Source: Lachnospiraceae bacterium | GTDB taxonomy: Bacteria; Bacillota; Clostridia; Lachnospirales; Lachnospiraceae | NCBI GenBank assembly: GCA_021770785.1 | Contig: JAETQH010000004.1 | Location: 55,151 to 119,150 of the forward strand | Length of the DNA: 64,000 nucleotides | Direction: 5' to 3' | In this document: positions 18,023 to 26,440 of the stretch, piece by piece | Numbering within the stretch: position 1 is the first letter of the stretch | How the letters are laid out: each line of letters starts with the position of its first letter | Translations under genes and position numbers: made by a program | Notes under the pieces: model-generated | Database searches by the model: none | What the model saw: only the letters and a program-made list of their open reading frames with translations | Told to the model about the DNA's origin: nothing

Positions 18023-18991
18023 CTATTCCTCCTCTATGCCTGCCTTTGCCTTATTCTTTTTGTCCAGCTCTTTCTCCCAATCGTCGTCCATAGCGTCAAT
18101 AGCCTCCTGCTGCAGGCGTTGTCTTTCCTCCAACGGTAGGCCGAGTATGTCCTCGCTGACGACGGGCTGCTCTATGCAGTGACAGTTTATCCGCTCCTCC
18201 GGCGGTAAAATCGGGTCGCCTGGAAACATGGGGCTGTATGAGCCGCCGTCTGCCCCGGTAAGGTCGAACGGCTCTCCGACTGGTACTCGCTGTCCGTCCA
18301 TGTCAACATGGTTCTGCCGTGGTTCATTCCTGTATTCCCCGGTGTGCTTCCACATCTTTTCGCTGACTGCCGGGGACTGCATGAATGCCTCCTGCTGTGC
18401 CGCCCTGTGCGCCGTCAAAATCTCCGTGACGGCAACTCTCCGGGCCTTGTAATATTCGTCCCGTATGCCGCTGTCGAGGATTGCACGGCTAAACTCGGCT
18501 ATGCTGCTGCCGTCTTTCAGCCCTTTTTCGAGTATGCGCTCTATTTCCTTATGGCTGTTGAGCTTCATAATCTCACCCAGCTCTTTGGCCCAGCCCTTTA
18601 CCCATGCCGTCGTGCGCTTCGATACCTGCGCCAGCTTGAGGTCTTTGTCGGTCTGCGCTATATAATAGCCGATAAACTCCGGCATGAACTTGTCAAGGCT
18701 TTCCGTGAAAACCGTAGTGAGCTTGCTTTTTACTGCGTCGTTCAGCTTCACTTTCGGCCAAATGTCCTCCGCAAAGGTTTCGAGGTCAACGGCCTTTTCT
18801 GCCTCCGCAAGAATATAGTCTGTTTCCTCCAAAAGAGCCTCCGCCACGCCGTCCTCAATCTCCTCCACATATTTGACCGTCTTTTTCGGCTTTGCGTAGC
18901 CCTGCGCCCCAAGCTCGTCGGAGAGGCCGCTGTCTGCCTTTTGGATATATGCGTCAATGGCCTTTATCAGAGGGCCGCAATTCCAACACAT
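18023..18991 (-). CDS. Head morphogenesis protein (SPP1 gp7 / Mu F family)
   Basis: 322 residues. The C-terminal half has the Mu F-like minor head protein signature: RRVAVTEILTAHRAAQQEAF, then KMWKHTGEYRNEPRQNHVDM, and the terminal INCHC-x-E motif at about residue 275. These proteins are packaged in small numbers near the portal vertex. A ribosome site AAAAGAGGTGATTTT precedes the start. Position after the portal gene is standard. Confidence 0.9.
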   Translation of the reverse strand: MCWNCGPLIKAIDAYIQKADSGLSDELGAQGYAKPKKTVKYVEEIEDGVAEALLEETDYILAEAEKAVDLETFAEDIWPKVKLNDAVKSKLTTVFTESLDKFMPEFIGYYIAQTDKDLKLAQVSKRTTAWVKGWAKELGEIMKLNSHKEIERILEKGLKDGSSIAEFSRAILDSGIRDEYYKARRVAVTEILTAHRAAQQEAFMQSPAVSEKMWKHTGEYRNEPRQNHVDMDGQRVPVGEPFDLTGADGGSYSPMFPGDPILPPEERINCHCIEQPVVSEDILGLPLEERQRLQQEAIDAMDDDWEKELDKKNKAKAGIEEE

Positions 18992-19042
18992 AAAATCACC
19001 TCTTTTCTGCTACTTCAAAATCTGCCTCAAGCTGGGGCAGAT

Positions 19043-20605
19043 TTACGCCGCCTTGTCCATCTTGAGCAGTAGGCGCTTAACCTCTTTCATCACAGCGACA
19101 ACAGTATCGTCGTGCTGGCCTGCCGCCTTTTCTATCTGCTTTTGCAGGCTCATGGTAAGCTGGCCGAGGTCGAAGCCCATTCCGCCGCCCTGTGATTTGC
19201 TGTATGCAAGTGGCGTATTGCCCCAATCGCCCTCGTAGTCCTCCGCCTGCTCCCCGTATGCCTCATAGATAATCTTTTTGGCAAAATTCGGGGTAACGCC
19301 TCCGGCATTGTTCGCTACGGTCAGCAGCTTGTAGAGGTCGTCCGGGTTTGTGATGTCCGGCTCAAGGAAATAAGCCTCGACGTACTGAAATTGGTAGCCG
19401 TTCAAGAGGCGGTTATTGATTGCCCATGCGAGGCTCTTTCGCTCCGGCTGGAATACCTGCTCCTCTGTAACCTCCTGCGCCGTCTGTGCTGTGGCCCGGT
19501 TGAAGTCGGTCGTATATCCAACATAAAGGTCGGGGAGCTGAAAAGCAGATTGTACTTTCCGGCGGTTATTGTCGAGGTAGTCTTGGAAAAGCTCGTCTTT
19601 TTGCAGGATATTCGCAAGGTCTTTGACCTCAATCTCCGGCTTTTCTGACTGGTCGAAGTCCGTGCGCCCGTCGGTGCTTTCGGTTTCCAGTATGATAAAT
19701 GCGTGCTGCCCGGCTGCGCCCTTAATCTCATTCATGTAGTTTTGCAGCTTATCAAAGCTGTCGTCGGTAAGTGTGCCGCCCTTAATCATAATCATAAGTG
19801 GCGTATGCCTGCCGTTCTCGAAGTAATTGTTATTGAGGCTTTCTGCTTTCCTGCTGCCGTCCACTCCGAGTACCTGTCCTATCCAGCGGACTTCCCCGTA
19901 TGCCTCCGTTCCTATGGCAAACTCCATGATTTCGTTGGCCTGATGTTCCAGCTCAAGGGTTTCGCCATCCTCAAGATACCTGCCGTTCCTGCTGTCCATA
20001 ATGCGAGGATCGCCAAATTCCCGAAAGTAGACCGTCTTGCCGCCTATCTCCTGCTTGTACTTGCAATAGCGTTTCTTTCGCTCAATCTGTTTGCCGTGGT
20101 GGTAATACACTGTCGGGATATACGGCTCAAGGGGTTTCGTCTTGCGGATAGAGGGCGTGTCTTTGATGAAATCAATCTGAACTACCTCCCCGGCGACGTT
20201 GCGTATCACCTCAATATAGGATATCCCGTAGGTTTCCCGTGCCTCCACAATGTCCTCGAATACCTCTTTTGTGTCCTGTTCTATGTTCAGCAGCTCTATG
20301 ATCTCCTGCGCCCGGCTGAACTCCTCCGCCATTTCCGGCGTTTCGTCCGTGTCCTCAATGTATCTCACGCCGATACCAAATCCGGCGATATTGTTCTTGT
20401 ATGCTCTGATACACTGGGGGAGAATGGTGCTGTTTTTAACCAGATTGCGGAGGCCTCTTAGGTCGTTCGGCGGCGTTATCCAGTCCCCGGCGTTGTAGAC
20501 CTCATGCTCCGATAGCTGTACGGAAGTGTCGGCTTTCTCAATGGGAGCCTGCTGACGCTGCTCCTTGATTATGCGCACCTGCTGTCTTGCTTTGGCTTTA
20601 GCCAT
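19043..20605 (-). CDS. Portal protein (PBSX family)
   Basis: 520 residues with PBSX-type portal features: EVYNAGDWITPPNDLRGLRN, KNSTILPQCIRAYKNNIAGF, the mid-region QHAFIILETESTDGRTDF and the C-terminal FQFQYVEAYFLEPDI-type segment (actual GYQFQYVEAYFLEPDITNPD). The portal forms the dodecameric DNA channel of the head. The start overlaps the terminase gene end by 8 nt. Length is normal for the family. Confidence 0.93.
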   Translation of the reverse strand: MAKAKARQQVRIIKEQRQQAPIEKADTSVQLSEHEVYNAGDWITPPNDLRGLRNLVKNSTILPQCIRAYKNNIAGFGIGVRYIEDTDETPEMAEEFSRAQEIIELLNIEQDTKEVFEDIVEARETYGISYIEVIRNVAGEVVQIDFIKDTPSIRKTKPLEPYIPTVYYHHGKQIERKKRYCKYKQEIGGKTVYFREFGDPRIMDSRNGRYLEDGETLELEHQANEIMEFAIGTEAYGEVRWIGQVLGVDGSRKAESLNNNYFENGRHTPLMIMIKGGTLTDDSFDKLQNYMNEIKGAAGQHAFIILETESTDGRTDFDQSEKPEIEVKDLANILQKDELFQDYLDNNRRKVQSAFQLPDLYVGYTTDFNRATAQTAQEVTEEQVFQPERKSLAWAINNRLLNGYQFQYVEAYFLEPDITNPDDLYKLLTVANNAGGVTPNFAKKIIYEAYGEQAEDYEGDWGNTPLAYSKSQGGGMGFDLGQLTMSLQKQIEKAAGQHDDTVVAVMKEVKRLLLKMDKAA

Positions 20606-22016
20606 TCTTTCTCCCTCCTCTCTTTTTTGGTGGTTTTACTGGCAGGCAAAGAAGCAATACACAGTCTGCCTCGTCCGGGGACGGCAGCCCTCTTTTCTTC
20701 ATTGCGTCTTTGCTCTCTACTTTGATTTTGCTGGCCTCTGTCAGCGCATATTTCCGCCCGGATAGCTGCGCTACGAGGTCGTCGTCGTCCGGGAGTATCA
20801 GCTCCACGGGTTTCCGTTCCCCGGTGTCCTCGTCGTATGGCCGCAATAGCTTCTTGACTGTCGCCATCATATATGTGGTGCTGTCGTGGTAGTATTTATG
20901 CTTTATGCGCTGGCCGAAGATTACCGGGTAAACCTCCAACCACCAAAACCGCTCCGGGTCATTCCGCTTAATCTGTTTTAGACGGTCTACCACGCCGCCG
21001 CCAACTCCGCCGTCGTCTACCTTTACCGGGATAGGGTCGTCTTTCTCCGGCGTAAGCCTATATCTGCGCACAAGCATTTCGCCAAGCAGAATAATGTCGT
21101 CTGCCGTTTTCATGGTGTCCTGCCCCTGCCGCTTTTTGTAAAACTCCGCTTTCTCGTCTATCTTGTACCCAATTACCGTCTTATCGTCGCCAAACCGGGC
21201 AACGTCGCAGGCAATATGAATTAAATCCGGGTTTTTCCGTGGAGAAAACTCCGTCATAATTGAATTTTCGACGAGTGAAAGAGGAATAAATATGTCGTCC
21301 TCCTGTAACGGGAAATCCCCGGCGACACGCACTCTGAATACGTCGCTGTCCTCTCCGTACATTCGGATAATCATGTCAACATAATCCTGCCGTACTCGTT
21401 CGCTCTTGCGTCCGTCTATGTGGAATGTAGAGTAGCTGGCCTTGTTCTTATTGTGGCTCTCATAAAAAAAGCCCGATAGCTGCGTCGGGTTTCCACACAT
21501 CAGAAGCCTTGCGCCCGGCGTTGAAAGTGCGCCGAGGACAGGCTCAAATATCTTGTCGTCTACGCCGCTGGCCTCGTCAATGATGTATAGCAGGTGTTCG
21601 GCGTGAAATCCTTGCAGAGCGTCCGGCTTGCTGGCCGTCCGTGCTACCGCAAACCACTCCTCCGGGTAGCCTCTCATGTAGACCTTTTCTTTCGTCCATA
21701 TCAGCTCATTCCGCAAGGCTTTGTTATTTCTTATCCACTTGCTGACCTCCGCCCAAAGAATATCGAATAGCTGGTGCTGCGTCGGTGCTGTACATGGTAT
21801 TTTCGGGAATGGGTGAGTGCATATAAACCAAATCACTACCCATGCCTCAACTGCGCTCTTTCCTACGCCGTGGCCGCTTCGCACGGTCGTCATAGGGTTT
21901 GCTGCTACGCTGCGGAGTATCTTGGCCTGCTCCGGGTCGGGCGTTACTCTGATAATGTCCTCGACAAATTCTACCGGGTGATCGGCGTAATACAATATTG
22001 CCTCTGCACTAAGCAT
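20598..22016 (-). CDS. terL: Terminase large subunit
   Basis: 472 residues. The N-terminal ATPase carries Walker A RSGHGVGKS near residue 50 and Walker B LLYIIDEAS near residue 142, followed by the coupling motif CGNPTQ. The C-terminal nuclease (RNase H fold) contains the acidic residues of IHIACDVARFGDDKTV and later PDEADCVLLL. It packages DNA into the prohead together with the small subunit, whose gene overlaps by 8 nt. Start ATG 22016 overlaps the small-subunit stop. Confidence 0.95.
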   Translation of the reverse strand: MLSAEAILYYADHPVEFVEDIIRVTPDPEQAKILRSVAANPMTTVRSGHGVGKSAVEAWVVIWFICTHPFPKIPCTAPTQHQLFDILWAEVSKWIRNNKALRNELIWTKEKVYMRGYPEEWFAVARTASKPDALQGFHAEHLLYIIDEASGVDDKIFEPVLGALSTPGARLLMCGNPTQLSGFFYESHNKNKASYSTFHIDGRKSERVRQDYVDMIIRMYGEDSDVFRVRVAGDFPLQEDDIFIPLSLVENSIMTEFSPRKNPDLIHIACDVARFGDDKTVIGYKIDEKAEFYKKRQGQDTMKTADDIILLGEMLVRRYRLTPEKDDPIPVKVDDGGVGGGVVDRLKQIKRNDPERFWWLEVYPVIFGQRIKHKYYHDSTTYMMATVKKLLRPYDEDTGERKPVELILPDDDDLVAQLSGRKYALTEASKIKVESKDAMKKRGLPSPDEADCVLLLCLPVKPPKKRGGRKNG

Positions 22017-22503
22017 TATCTTTTCCCTCCCTCTTTAAGTAGGCCGCCATGATTTCATCAGCCAGTGAGGTAGAGCTGTCGCCCTTGCCCTTGCTGTCCT
22101 CCTCAATAGTGCGGTTCAGCCGTTCGAGGTCGGTAGCCATTTTGATAAATTCCTTTATGTCTTTGGGGGTCATTGCCTCGACTTCTAAGCTGGTGAGTGC
22201 TTCAAGGGCTTTCTTTTGGAGCTGCATGGCAATTTTGATGTGGCGGTCTGTCATGTCCTTGCGGTCTTTTACCGCTTTCGCCCGTGCCTCTTTTTCCAGC
22301 TCATTGTCATAAGCCCGGACACGCTCTGTCCATTCCCAGCCGCTACTCCACTTTCCAATCTGCGTCCTACTTTTGGCTAACTTTTGTGCAACCGCCCGTA
22401 TGCTGCGGTTAGTACCCATGTCCCGGTAGGTCACAAAAGCCTCGTATGCCTTATCGCTCTCGCCCTTTTGACGTTCCCACGGCTTATCAGTCCATTTTGG
22501 CAT
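22009..22503 (-). CDS. terS: Terminase small subunit
   Basis: 164 residues. The N-terminus has the phage terminase small-subunit layout seen in clostridial phages: KPWERQKGESDKAYEAFVTY then a helix-turn-helix-like segment (RSIRAVAQKLAKSRTQIGKW) followed by SSGWEWTERVRAYD. The rest is helical and would oligomerise. It overlaps terL and the upstream PLP-enzyme gene, showing tight coupling of the cassette with packaging. Confidence 0.9.
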   Translation of the reverse strand: MPKWTDKPWERQKGESDKAYEAFVTYRDMGTNRSIRAVAQKLAKSRTQIGKWSSGWEWTERVRAYDNELEKEARAKAVKDRKDMTDRHIKIAMQLQKKALEALTSLEVEAMTPKDIKEFIKMATDLERLNRTIEEDSKGKGDSSTSLADEIMAAYLKREGKDNA

Positions 22504-23365
22504 TGTCCTCCTCTCCTTTTATCTTTCTTTTGGCTCTGCCCCGACAATCCAAAAAAAGAGCATTCCTCGTGTTGAGGTTATGCTCTACCAAATATTTCAT
22601 GGTCTTTGCCTCGTATTGTGGGTGCAGCTTAACGCCTCCTATTCTCATTTTCTGCTGCTTCTCGTAGACGAAGCCGGGCGTATGGAAAAGGTCGTGATAG
22701 ATAAACTCCCTTGTCACGCCAAACCGCCGGAGGGTAGCCCTCACTTTCTCCTGTCGGTCAAATGCGGTCGCTATGAGGTGAATGTTCTTGACATTCTTCC
22801 CGTACCGCTCAATTCCAACGATAACGCCGCTCGCTGTAATTCCGCTGCCGCAGGTGATGTAAAGGTCGTCCAAATCGTCGGGAATATTCTGTACCTGCTC
22901 CGCCACTGCGCTCAAGAGGACTTCCCCGTACTCGTCGAGGTTTATTCCATATTGCACAACGAACATATGTTTGCTATTCGCAATTTGCTCCGCTTTCGCT
23001 TTGAGTACGTTGTGCCTGCCGCTCTTTGCTATCACCTTTACGGCGGCCCCGTAACTCATGGCAAGCCTCGGCATACTTCCTGTGGCTATGGAGAGGTCGC
23101 TCGCTCCTCCGTGGGCGACTATGCAAGGTAGATGAAAATGCCTTGCCGTCGCTGCGGTGATCGGGCCTTGTGGGGAGTGTATCGAGCAATAAGTAATTAC
23201 GCCAGTCATGCCCGGCTGCCGTCTTAATGCGGCCTCAACCAATAGCATACACTGGCGTAACTTTCCTCCGTTTACCTCCCCGGTTCCGAACGGGGTGTAT
23301 AGGTCGTCCCTCTTGAAATACATTCCGGCAATCTCTTGTACTGGTGTAAGGTCGTGCGCCGTCAT
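22487..23365 (-). CDS. PLP-dependent enzyme, ACC deaminase/Trp-synthase-beta fold
   Basis: 292 residues of the fold-type II PLP family. Visible motifs: the lysine segment VNGGKLRQCMLL (candidate Schiff-base Lys near residue 35), the ITYCSIHSPQGPITAATARH region, and the phosphate-binding-like TCGSGITASGVIVG near residue 170. Relatives include ACC deaminase, D-cysteine desulfhydrase and cysteine/O-phosphoserine synthases, so it likely acts on a small amino acid; the substrate cannot be read. It overlaps the radical-SAM gene upstream by 4 nt and terS downstream by 17 nt, so it belongs to one operon unit. A phage-borne enzyme of this type is unusual; see findings. Confidence 0.85.
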   Translation of the reverse strand: MTAHDLTPVQEIAGMYFKRDDLYTPFGTGEVNGGKLRQCMLLVEAALRRQPGMTGVITYCSIHSPQGPITAATARHFHLPCIVAHGGASDLSIATGSMPRLAMSYGAAVKVIAKSGRHNVLKAKAEQIANSKHMFVVQYGINLDEYGEVLLSAVAEQVQNIPDDLDDLYITCGSGITASGVIVGIERYGKNVKNIHLIATAFDRQEKVRATLRRFGVTREFIYHDLFHTPGFVYEKQQKMRIGGVKLHPQYEAKTMKYLVEHNLNTRNALFLDCRGRAKRKIKGEEDNAKMD

Positions 23366-24381
23366 TCTTCCAGCCCAAAGAGGCGTTTATAATAATCAGT
23401 CTTTCCGGCAAGCTCCTCCTGCATGAGGCCGTAAAAAGACTGGTTATTTATCTTCTTGTTGATACCTGCAATCTGATTGAGAGACTGAAAACAGCCGCCC
23501 GTGCCGATCTGCTTCATATTCTCCGTCGGCTCCGGGTTCTTTCCGTTCATCATCATACAGAGGTTGTAGTCGTTCCCCTTAAATCCCTCAAGGCCGTCAA
23601 TGCCGCAGCACGTCATACTGTCGCCCATGCTCCGCAGCCTGTTCTCCCCGGCGTAAAACTTCATGCCGTGTCTGTGGCACTCCGCTCTGATTGCCTCGAA
23701 GTGTGGCCGCAGCACATTCAACGGATAGCAGTTGTCGCCGCCGATTTTTACCATGCCTTTCTTGCCTTTGTAGAATTTCATGCCCTCCACCACTACGCCG
23801 TAAACTCCTGCGGCTGCCAGCCGGGGAATGTTCGCCATGACCTCTCTGAAAACCTCCGGCATATAAGGCTGTACCCGTACAATTACCCTCTGTACCCGTC
23901 CGGCGAGGGTTTCCACAATTTTCAGCCTCTCCTCGTAGGGCGGCGTTCCCGGCTCAAGCTGGTCGTATTTGCTGCATACCATACTTACCTGCACGACACA
24001 GTTGCATTTTTCCAGCAGTTCGAGGTATTCCGGGTCTGCTGCAAGCCTGCCCTTTGTGCTGACAACGAACGGGTATTTTGTTTCCGCCAGCAGCTTGAGG
24101 CAATCGTAGGAAGCTCTGATATTCTTCTCAATCGGCTGGAACGGGTCGCTCATGCCGCCCCAATGGATAGGGATATTCCAGTCGCACCATGCCGTTTCCC
24201 TGCCTCTCTTTCCCTCAATGAATGAGCGCAGGGCCTCTACGGTTTCGTCCCTCTGTATCTTTGCGATATTCTGCTTCTTTTGGGCGAAGCAGTATTTACA
24301 CCCGTGGCTGCACCCTTTGTATGTGTCAAACCGTACCGGGAGATTGCATAAAATAACCTGCGTTCCACATTTGCAGCCCAT
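23362..24381 (-). CDS. Radical SAM protein
   Basis: 339 residues. The Fe-S cluster motif C-x3-C-x2-C is in YKGCSHGCKYCFAQKKQN near residue 24, and the surrounding barrel (WNIPIHWGGMSDPFQPIEKN, VVSTKGRLAADPEYLELL) resembles the spore-photoproduct-lyase-like/'DNA repair photolyase' branch. Several further cysteines lie in the C-terminal third (MTCCGIDGLEGF, GTGGCFQSLNQ) and could hold a second cluster or metal. It starts 1 nt after the ParB-like gene and overlaps the PLP-enzyme gene. Reaction unknown. Confidence 0.85.
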   Translation of the reverse strand: MGCKCGTQVILCNLPVRFDTYKGCSHGCKYCFAQKKQNIAKIQRDETVEALRSFIEGKRGRETAWCDWNIPIHWGGMSDPFQPIEKNIRASYDCLKLLAETKYPFVVSTKGRLAADPEYLELLEKCNCVVQVSMVCSKYDQLEPGTPPYEERLKIVETLAGRVQRVIVRVQPYMPEVFREVMANIPRLAAAGVYGVVVEGMKFYKGKKGMVKIGGDNCYPLNVLRPHFEAIRAECHRHGMKFYAGENRLRSMGDSMTCCGIDGLEGFKGNDYNLCMMMNGKNPEPTENMKQIGTGGCFQSLNQIAGINKKINNQSFYGLMQEELAGKTDYYKRLFGLEE

Positions 24382-24382
24382 A

Positions 24383-24952
24383 TCAAATTTCCCCCTTTAC
24401 TTTCTGTATGATTACCTGTATGAGGGCTTCCTTGCCATAGTCCTTGACGTATGCTTTCAGCTCCTCTTGATCTGCTTTGTCGAATGTGAGGCTGACGTTG
24501 AACAGCTCCTCAATGGCTTTCAGCTCCTCGTCCACGGTGTCGCCGTCGATAAGGCTGTCTATGTCATTGGTGAGGCTGTCAATTTCCTGCTGGGTAAATC
24601 CTGTGAGGGTTGCGTCCTCTCCCAGCTCCGCCAGCAGATCGGCCAGCTTCTCCTCGTCCCAGCCACCCTCTACTTTATTCAGTGCGACATTGAGCTGCTT
24701 CTCCTGCGTTTCGTCGAGGTCTACCACCGATACGTCTACCTCCGTTTCTCCCTCATTCTCAAGTACGGTGAGCCGCTGGTGTCCGCCGACTACCCTGTTC
24801 GTGCGCTTATTCCAAACTACCGGGATAATAAGCCCGTAGGTGGTAATGCTCCGGCGTAGGTTTTCATATTCCGTGTCGCCGGGTATCAGCTCTATCCGGG
24901 GATTGTATGCAGCCCTGTCCATGTCCCGGATTTTCTTCCGTTCAATCTGCAT
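24383..24952 (-). CDS. ParB-like N-terminal domain protein, second copy (189 aa)
   Basis: Residues 1-85 are a ParB/sulfiredoxin-fold domain: IRDMDRAAYNPRIELIPGDT, then LIIPVVWNKRTNRVVGGHQR, where GGHQR occupies the nucleotide-binding place of this fold. The remainder (NKVEGGWDEEKLADLLAELG onward) is acidic and helical. It is clearly related to the adjacent upstream copy, so the pair arose by duplication. It lacks the helix-turn-helix of partition ParB, so plasmid-type segregation is unlikely. Some ParB-fold proteins are serine kinases (SbnI/SerK) or accompany DNA modification; which applies here is not known. Confidence 0.82.
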   Translation of the reverse strand: MQIERKKIRDMDRAAYNPRIELIPGDTEYENLRRSITTYGLIIPVVWNKRTNRVVGGHQRLTVLENEGETEVDVSVVDLDETQEKQLNVALNKVEGGWDEEKLADLLAELGEDATLTGFTQQEIDSLTNDIDSLIDGDTVDEELKAIEELFNVSLTFDKADQEELKAYVKDYGKEALIQVIIQKVKGEI

Positions 24953-25542
24953 TACGCTCCCTCCTTTACCTTGTTGATGATTGCCGTTGCCAGTTCGGCT
25001 TTGGCGTTGTCAGTGTTCTGCAGGTAGTTCTCAACGGCTTCCCTTGCTCCTGCCGGGAGGCTGAATGTCATAACAAAGGTGCTGCGCTCTTTCTCGGAGG
25101 AATAATCTGAAAAATCCTCCTCCATGAGGTCTTTTATGTGGTCGTATTGCATGAGGAGGCTCTGCAGTTCCCAATCCTCGAAGCCTGTCACCTCCATAGC
25201 CCCGGCCTCGTCCAATTCCTGTAAAAGGTCTGCCAGCTTTCCTATGTCCCAGCGTCCCTTTACCTTGTTGAGCAGGACGTTTAGGATTTTCTCGTCTTTG
25301 TCGTCGAGGCTCAAAACAACACAATCAATCTCCTGCGCTCCCTGTTCTAACAGCACTTTGAGGCGTTGGTGGCCGCCTACGACGTTCCCGGTGCGCTCGT
25401 TCCAAATAATCGGCTCGACGTACCCAAACTCCTCTATGCTCCGGCGCAGTTTCTTGTACTCTGTGTCCTCCGGCTGCAAATCTTTCCGGGGGTTATAGTC
25501 TGCTGCTTTGATTTCCGTCGCTTTCAGCGTCCGTATTTCCAT
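24952..25542 (-). CDS. ParB-like N-terminal domain protein, first copy (196 aa)
   Basis: I start it at ATG 25542 (MEIRTLKATEIKAADYNPRK), 6 nt after AAAGGAGAG; upstream codons in this frame cross the leader terminator and promoter, so the longer frame to 25719 is not real. The ParB/Srx domain covers residues 1-85 (YVEPIIWNERTGNVVGGHQR). The tail DFSDYSSEKERSTFVMTFSL forms a second small domain shared with the neighbouring copy. It is the first gene of the late operon. Probable role is as for its paralogue. Confidence 0.82.
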   Translation of the reverse strand: MEIRTLKATEIKAADYNPRKDLQPEDTEYKKLRRSIEEFGYVEPIIWNERTGNVVGGHQRLKVLLEQGAQEIDCVVLSLDDKDEKILNVLLNKVKGRWDIGKLADLLQELDEAGAMEVTGFEDWELQSLLMQYDHIKDLMEEDFSDYSSEKERSTFVMTFSLPAGAREAVENYLQNTDNAKAELATAIINKVKEGA

Positions 25543-25584
25543 TTTTCTCTCCTTTCCGTCCCTTTTCGGGGCATTTATCCGTAT

Positions 25585-25624
25585 AAAAATACGCCGCTCA
25601 TTGGAAATTCCAAATCTGCGGCGT
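25585..25624 (-). terminator. Leader terminator ahead of late operon
   Basis: On the minus strand ACGCCGC (25624-25618) pairs with GCGGCGT (25597-25591); the loop itself contains a TTTGGAATTTCCAA inverted repeat. A TTTTT run follows (25589-25585). It lies between the late promoter and the first ParB-like gene, so late transcription must read through it, suggesting attenuation or antitermination. Confidence 0.75.
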
Positions 25625-25650
25625 TTTCTCTCCGTTATTTTGCAGGTTAC

Positions 25651-25680
25651 AGTATAGCATATTCTAAAGTGAAAAGTAAA
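25651..25680 (-). promoter_or_regulatory. Putative late-operon promoter
   Basis: Minus-strand TTTACT (25680-25675), 18-nt spacer, then an extended -10 TGC-TATACT (-10 hexamer 25656-25651). It lies 50 nt after the stop of the ArpU-like regulator and just before the leader terminator, in the only gap of more than 100 nt before the terminase/structural block. An upstream-activated late promoter is the simplest reading. Confidence 0.6.
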
Positions 25681-25705
25681 TGGCGAGTTTGTGACATTTG
25701 CCTCC

Positions 25706-26386
25706 TCAAAGGCTCTCAATACCTCCTACCCCGAACAAAAGAGCCGTCAAATCCGCCACGCATATATCCACGTCCCGGTAGACCGTCCTCTTGTCTATGT
25801 TCTCCCTTTTGGCGATCTTCTCCGCCGTCGTGTAGTCGTCTGATATGTAAAGCCCCTCTAACACTCTCCAATGCCTTGCGTCGTCTTTCCTGCTGGAACG
25901 CTTGCACATGATCTCGTAAACTTCCAGCATTTTATTCACATGGGTCATAATGATTTTCGTGGTGATGTAGTTCTTCTGAATACTCTCCACAAAGATTTTT
26001 TCGCTGGCGGCCCGGCTCGCCCCTCTCATAATCCCCTCAAAGCTCTCGTCTGCCTCCTCTGCGTCCTCCTCGCTGAATACAGCGTTTTCAAAATACTTCT
26101 TGAGCCGTCTGTAATTGCGCAGGAGGAGCTTTGTGTTATGGTACTTCCAGTAATATTGCTTCTGTCTGTACTTCTCCTGCTCCCTCTCCATTGCTTCAAT
26201 GGCTGCCGCCGCTCCCATTTCTGCGCCGATCTTGCTGCCTACCTCTGCCCCGATTTTTATGCCAATCGGCAAGGCGACGTTTATGGCGGCCTGTATCTTT
26301 TCATCCATGCCCTTTACTCCGGCCTCATGTGCTGCGGTTACTGCCGCCTCGATTATTTCCTGTATGTCCAGTTCGTTTTCGTTCAT
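25706..26386 (-). CDS. ArpU-like phage transcriptional regulator
   Basis: 226 residues. The N-terminal third is Ala/Gly/Glu-rich with an amphipathic coiled-coil-like stretch (PIGIKIGAEVGSKIGAEMGA). The C-terminus has a sigma-region-4-like helix-turn-helix (DYTTAEKIAKRENIDKRTVY) followed by RDVDICVADLTALLFG, as in ArpU/late-transcription regulators of Firmicutes phages. It is the last gene before the late promoter, the usual place of the late activator. The N-terminal extension is longer than in typical ArpU proteins. Confidence 0.8.
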   Translation of the reverse strand: MNENELDIQEIIEAAVTAAHEAGVKGMDEKIQAAINVALPIGIKIGAEVGSKIGAEMGAAAAIEAMEREQEKYRQKQYYWKYHNTKLLLRNYRRLKKYFENAVFSEEDAEEADESFEGIMRGASRAASEKIFVESIQKNYITTKIIMTHVNKMLEVYEIMCKRSSRKDDARHWRVLEGLYISDDYTTAEKIAKRENIDKRTVYRDVDICVADLTALLFGVGGIESL

Positions 26387-26440
26387 AGAGATAGTTCCCT
26401 CCTTAAATTTTCTTAATTCGGGAGTTACCTCCCTGCTTCC

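Noticed and set aside
24383..25542. Plasmid-type partition system
   Set aside because: The ParB-fold proteins lack HTH domains and there is no ParA; integration by a serine recombinase argues against a plasmid-prophage.
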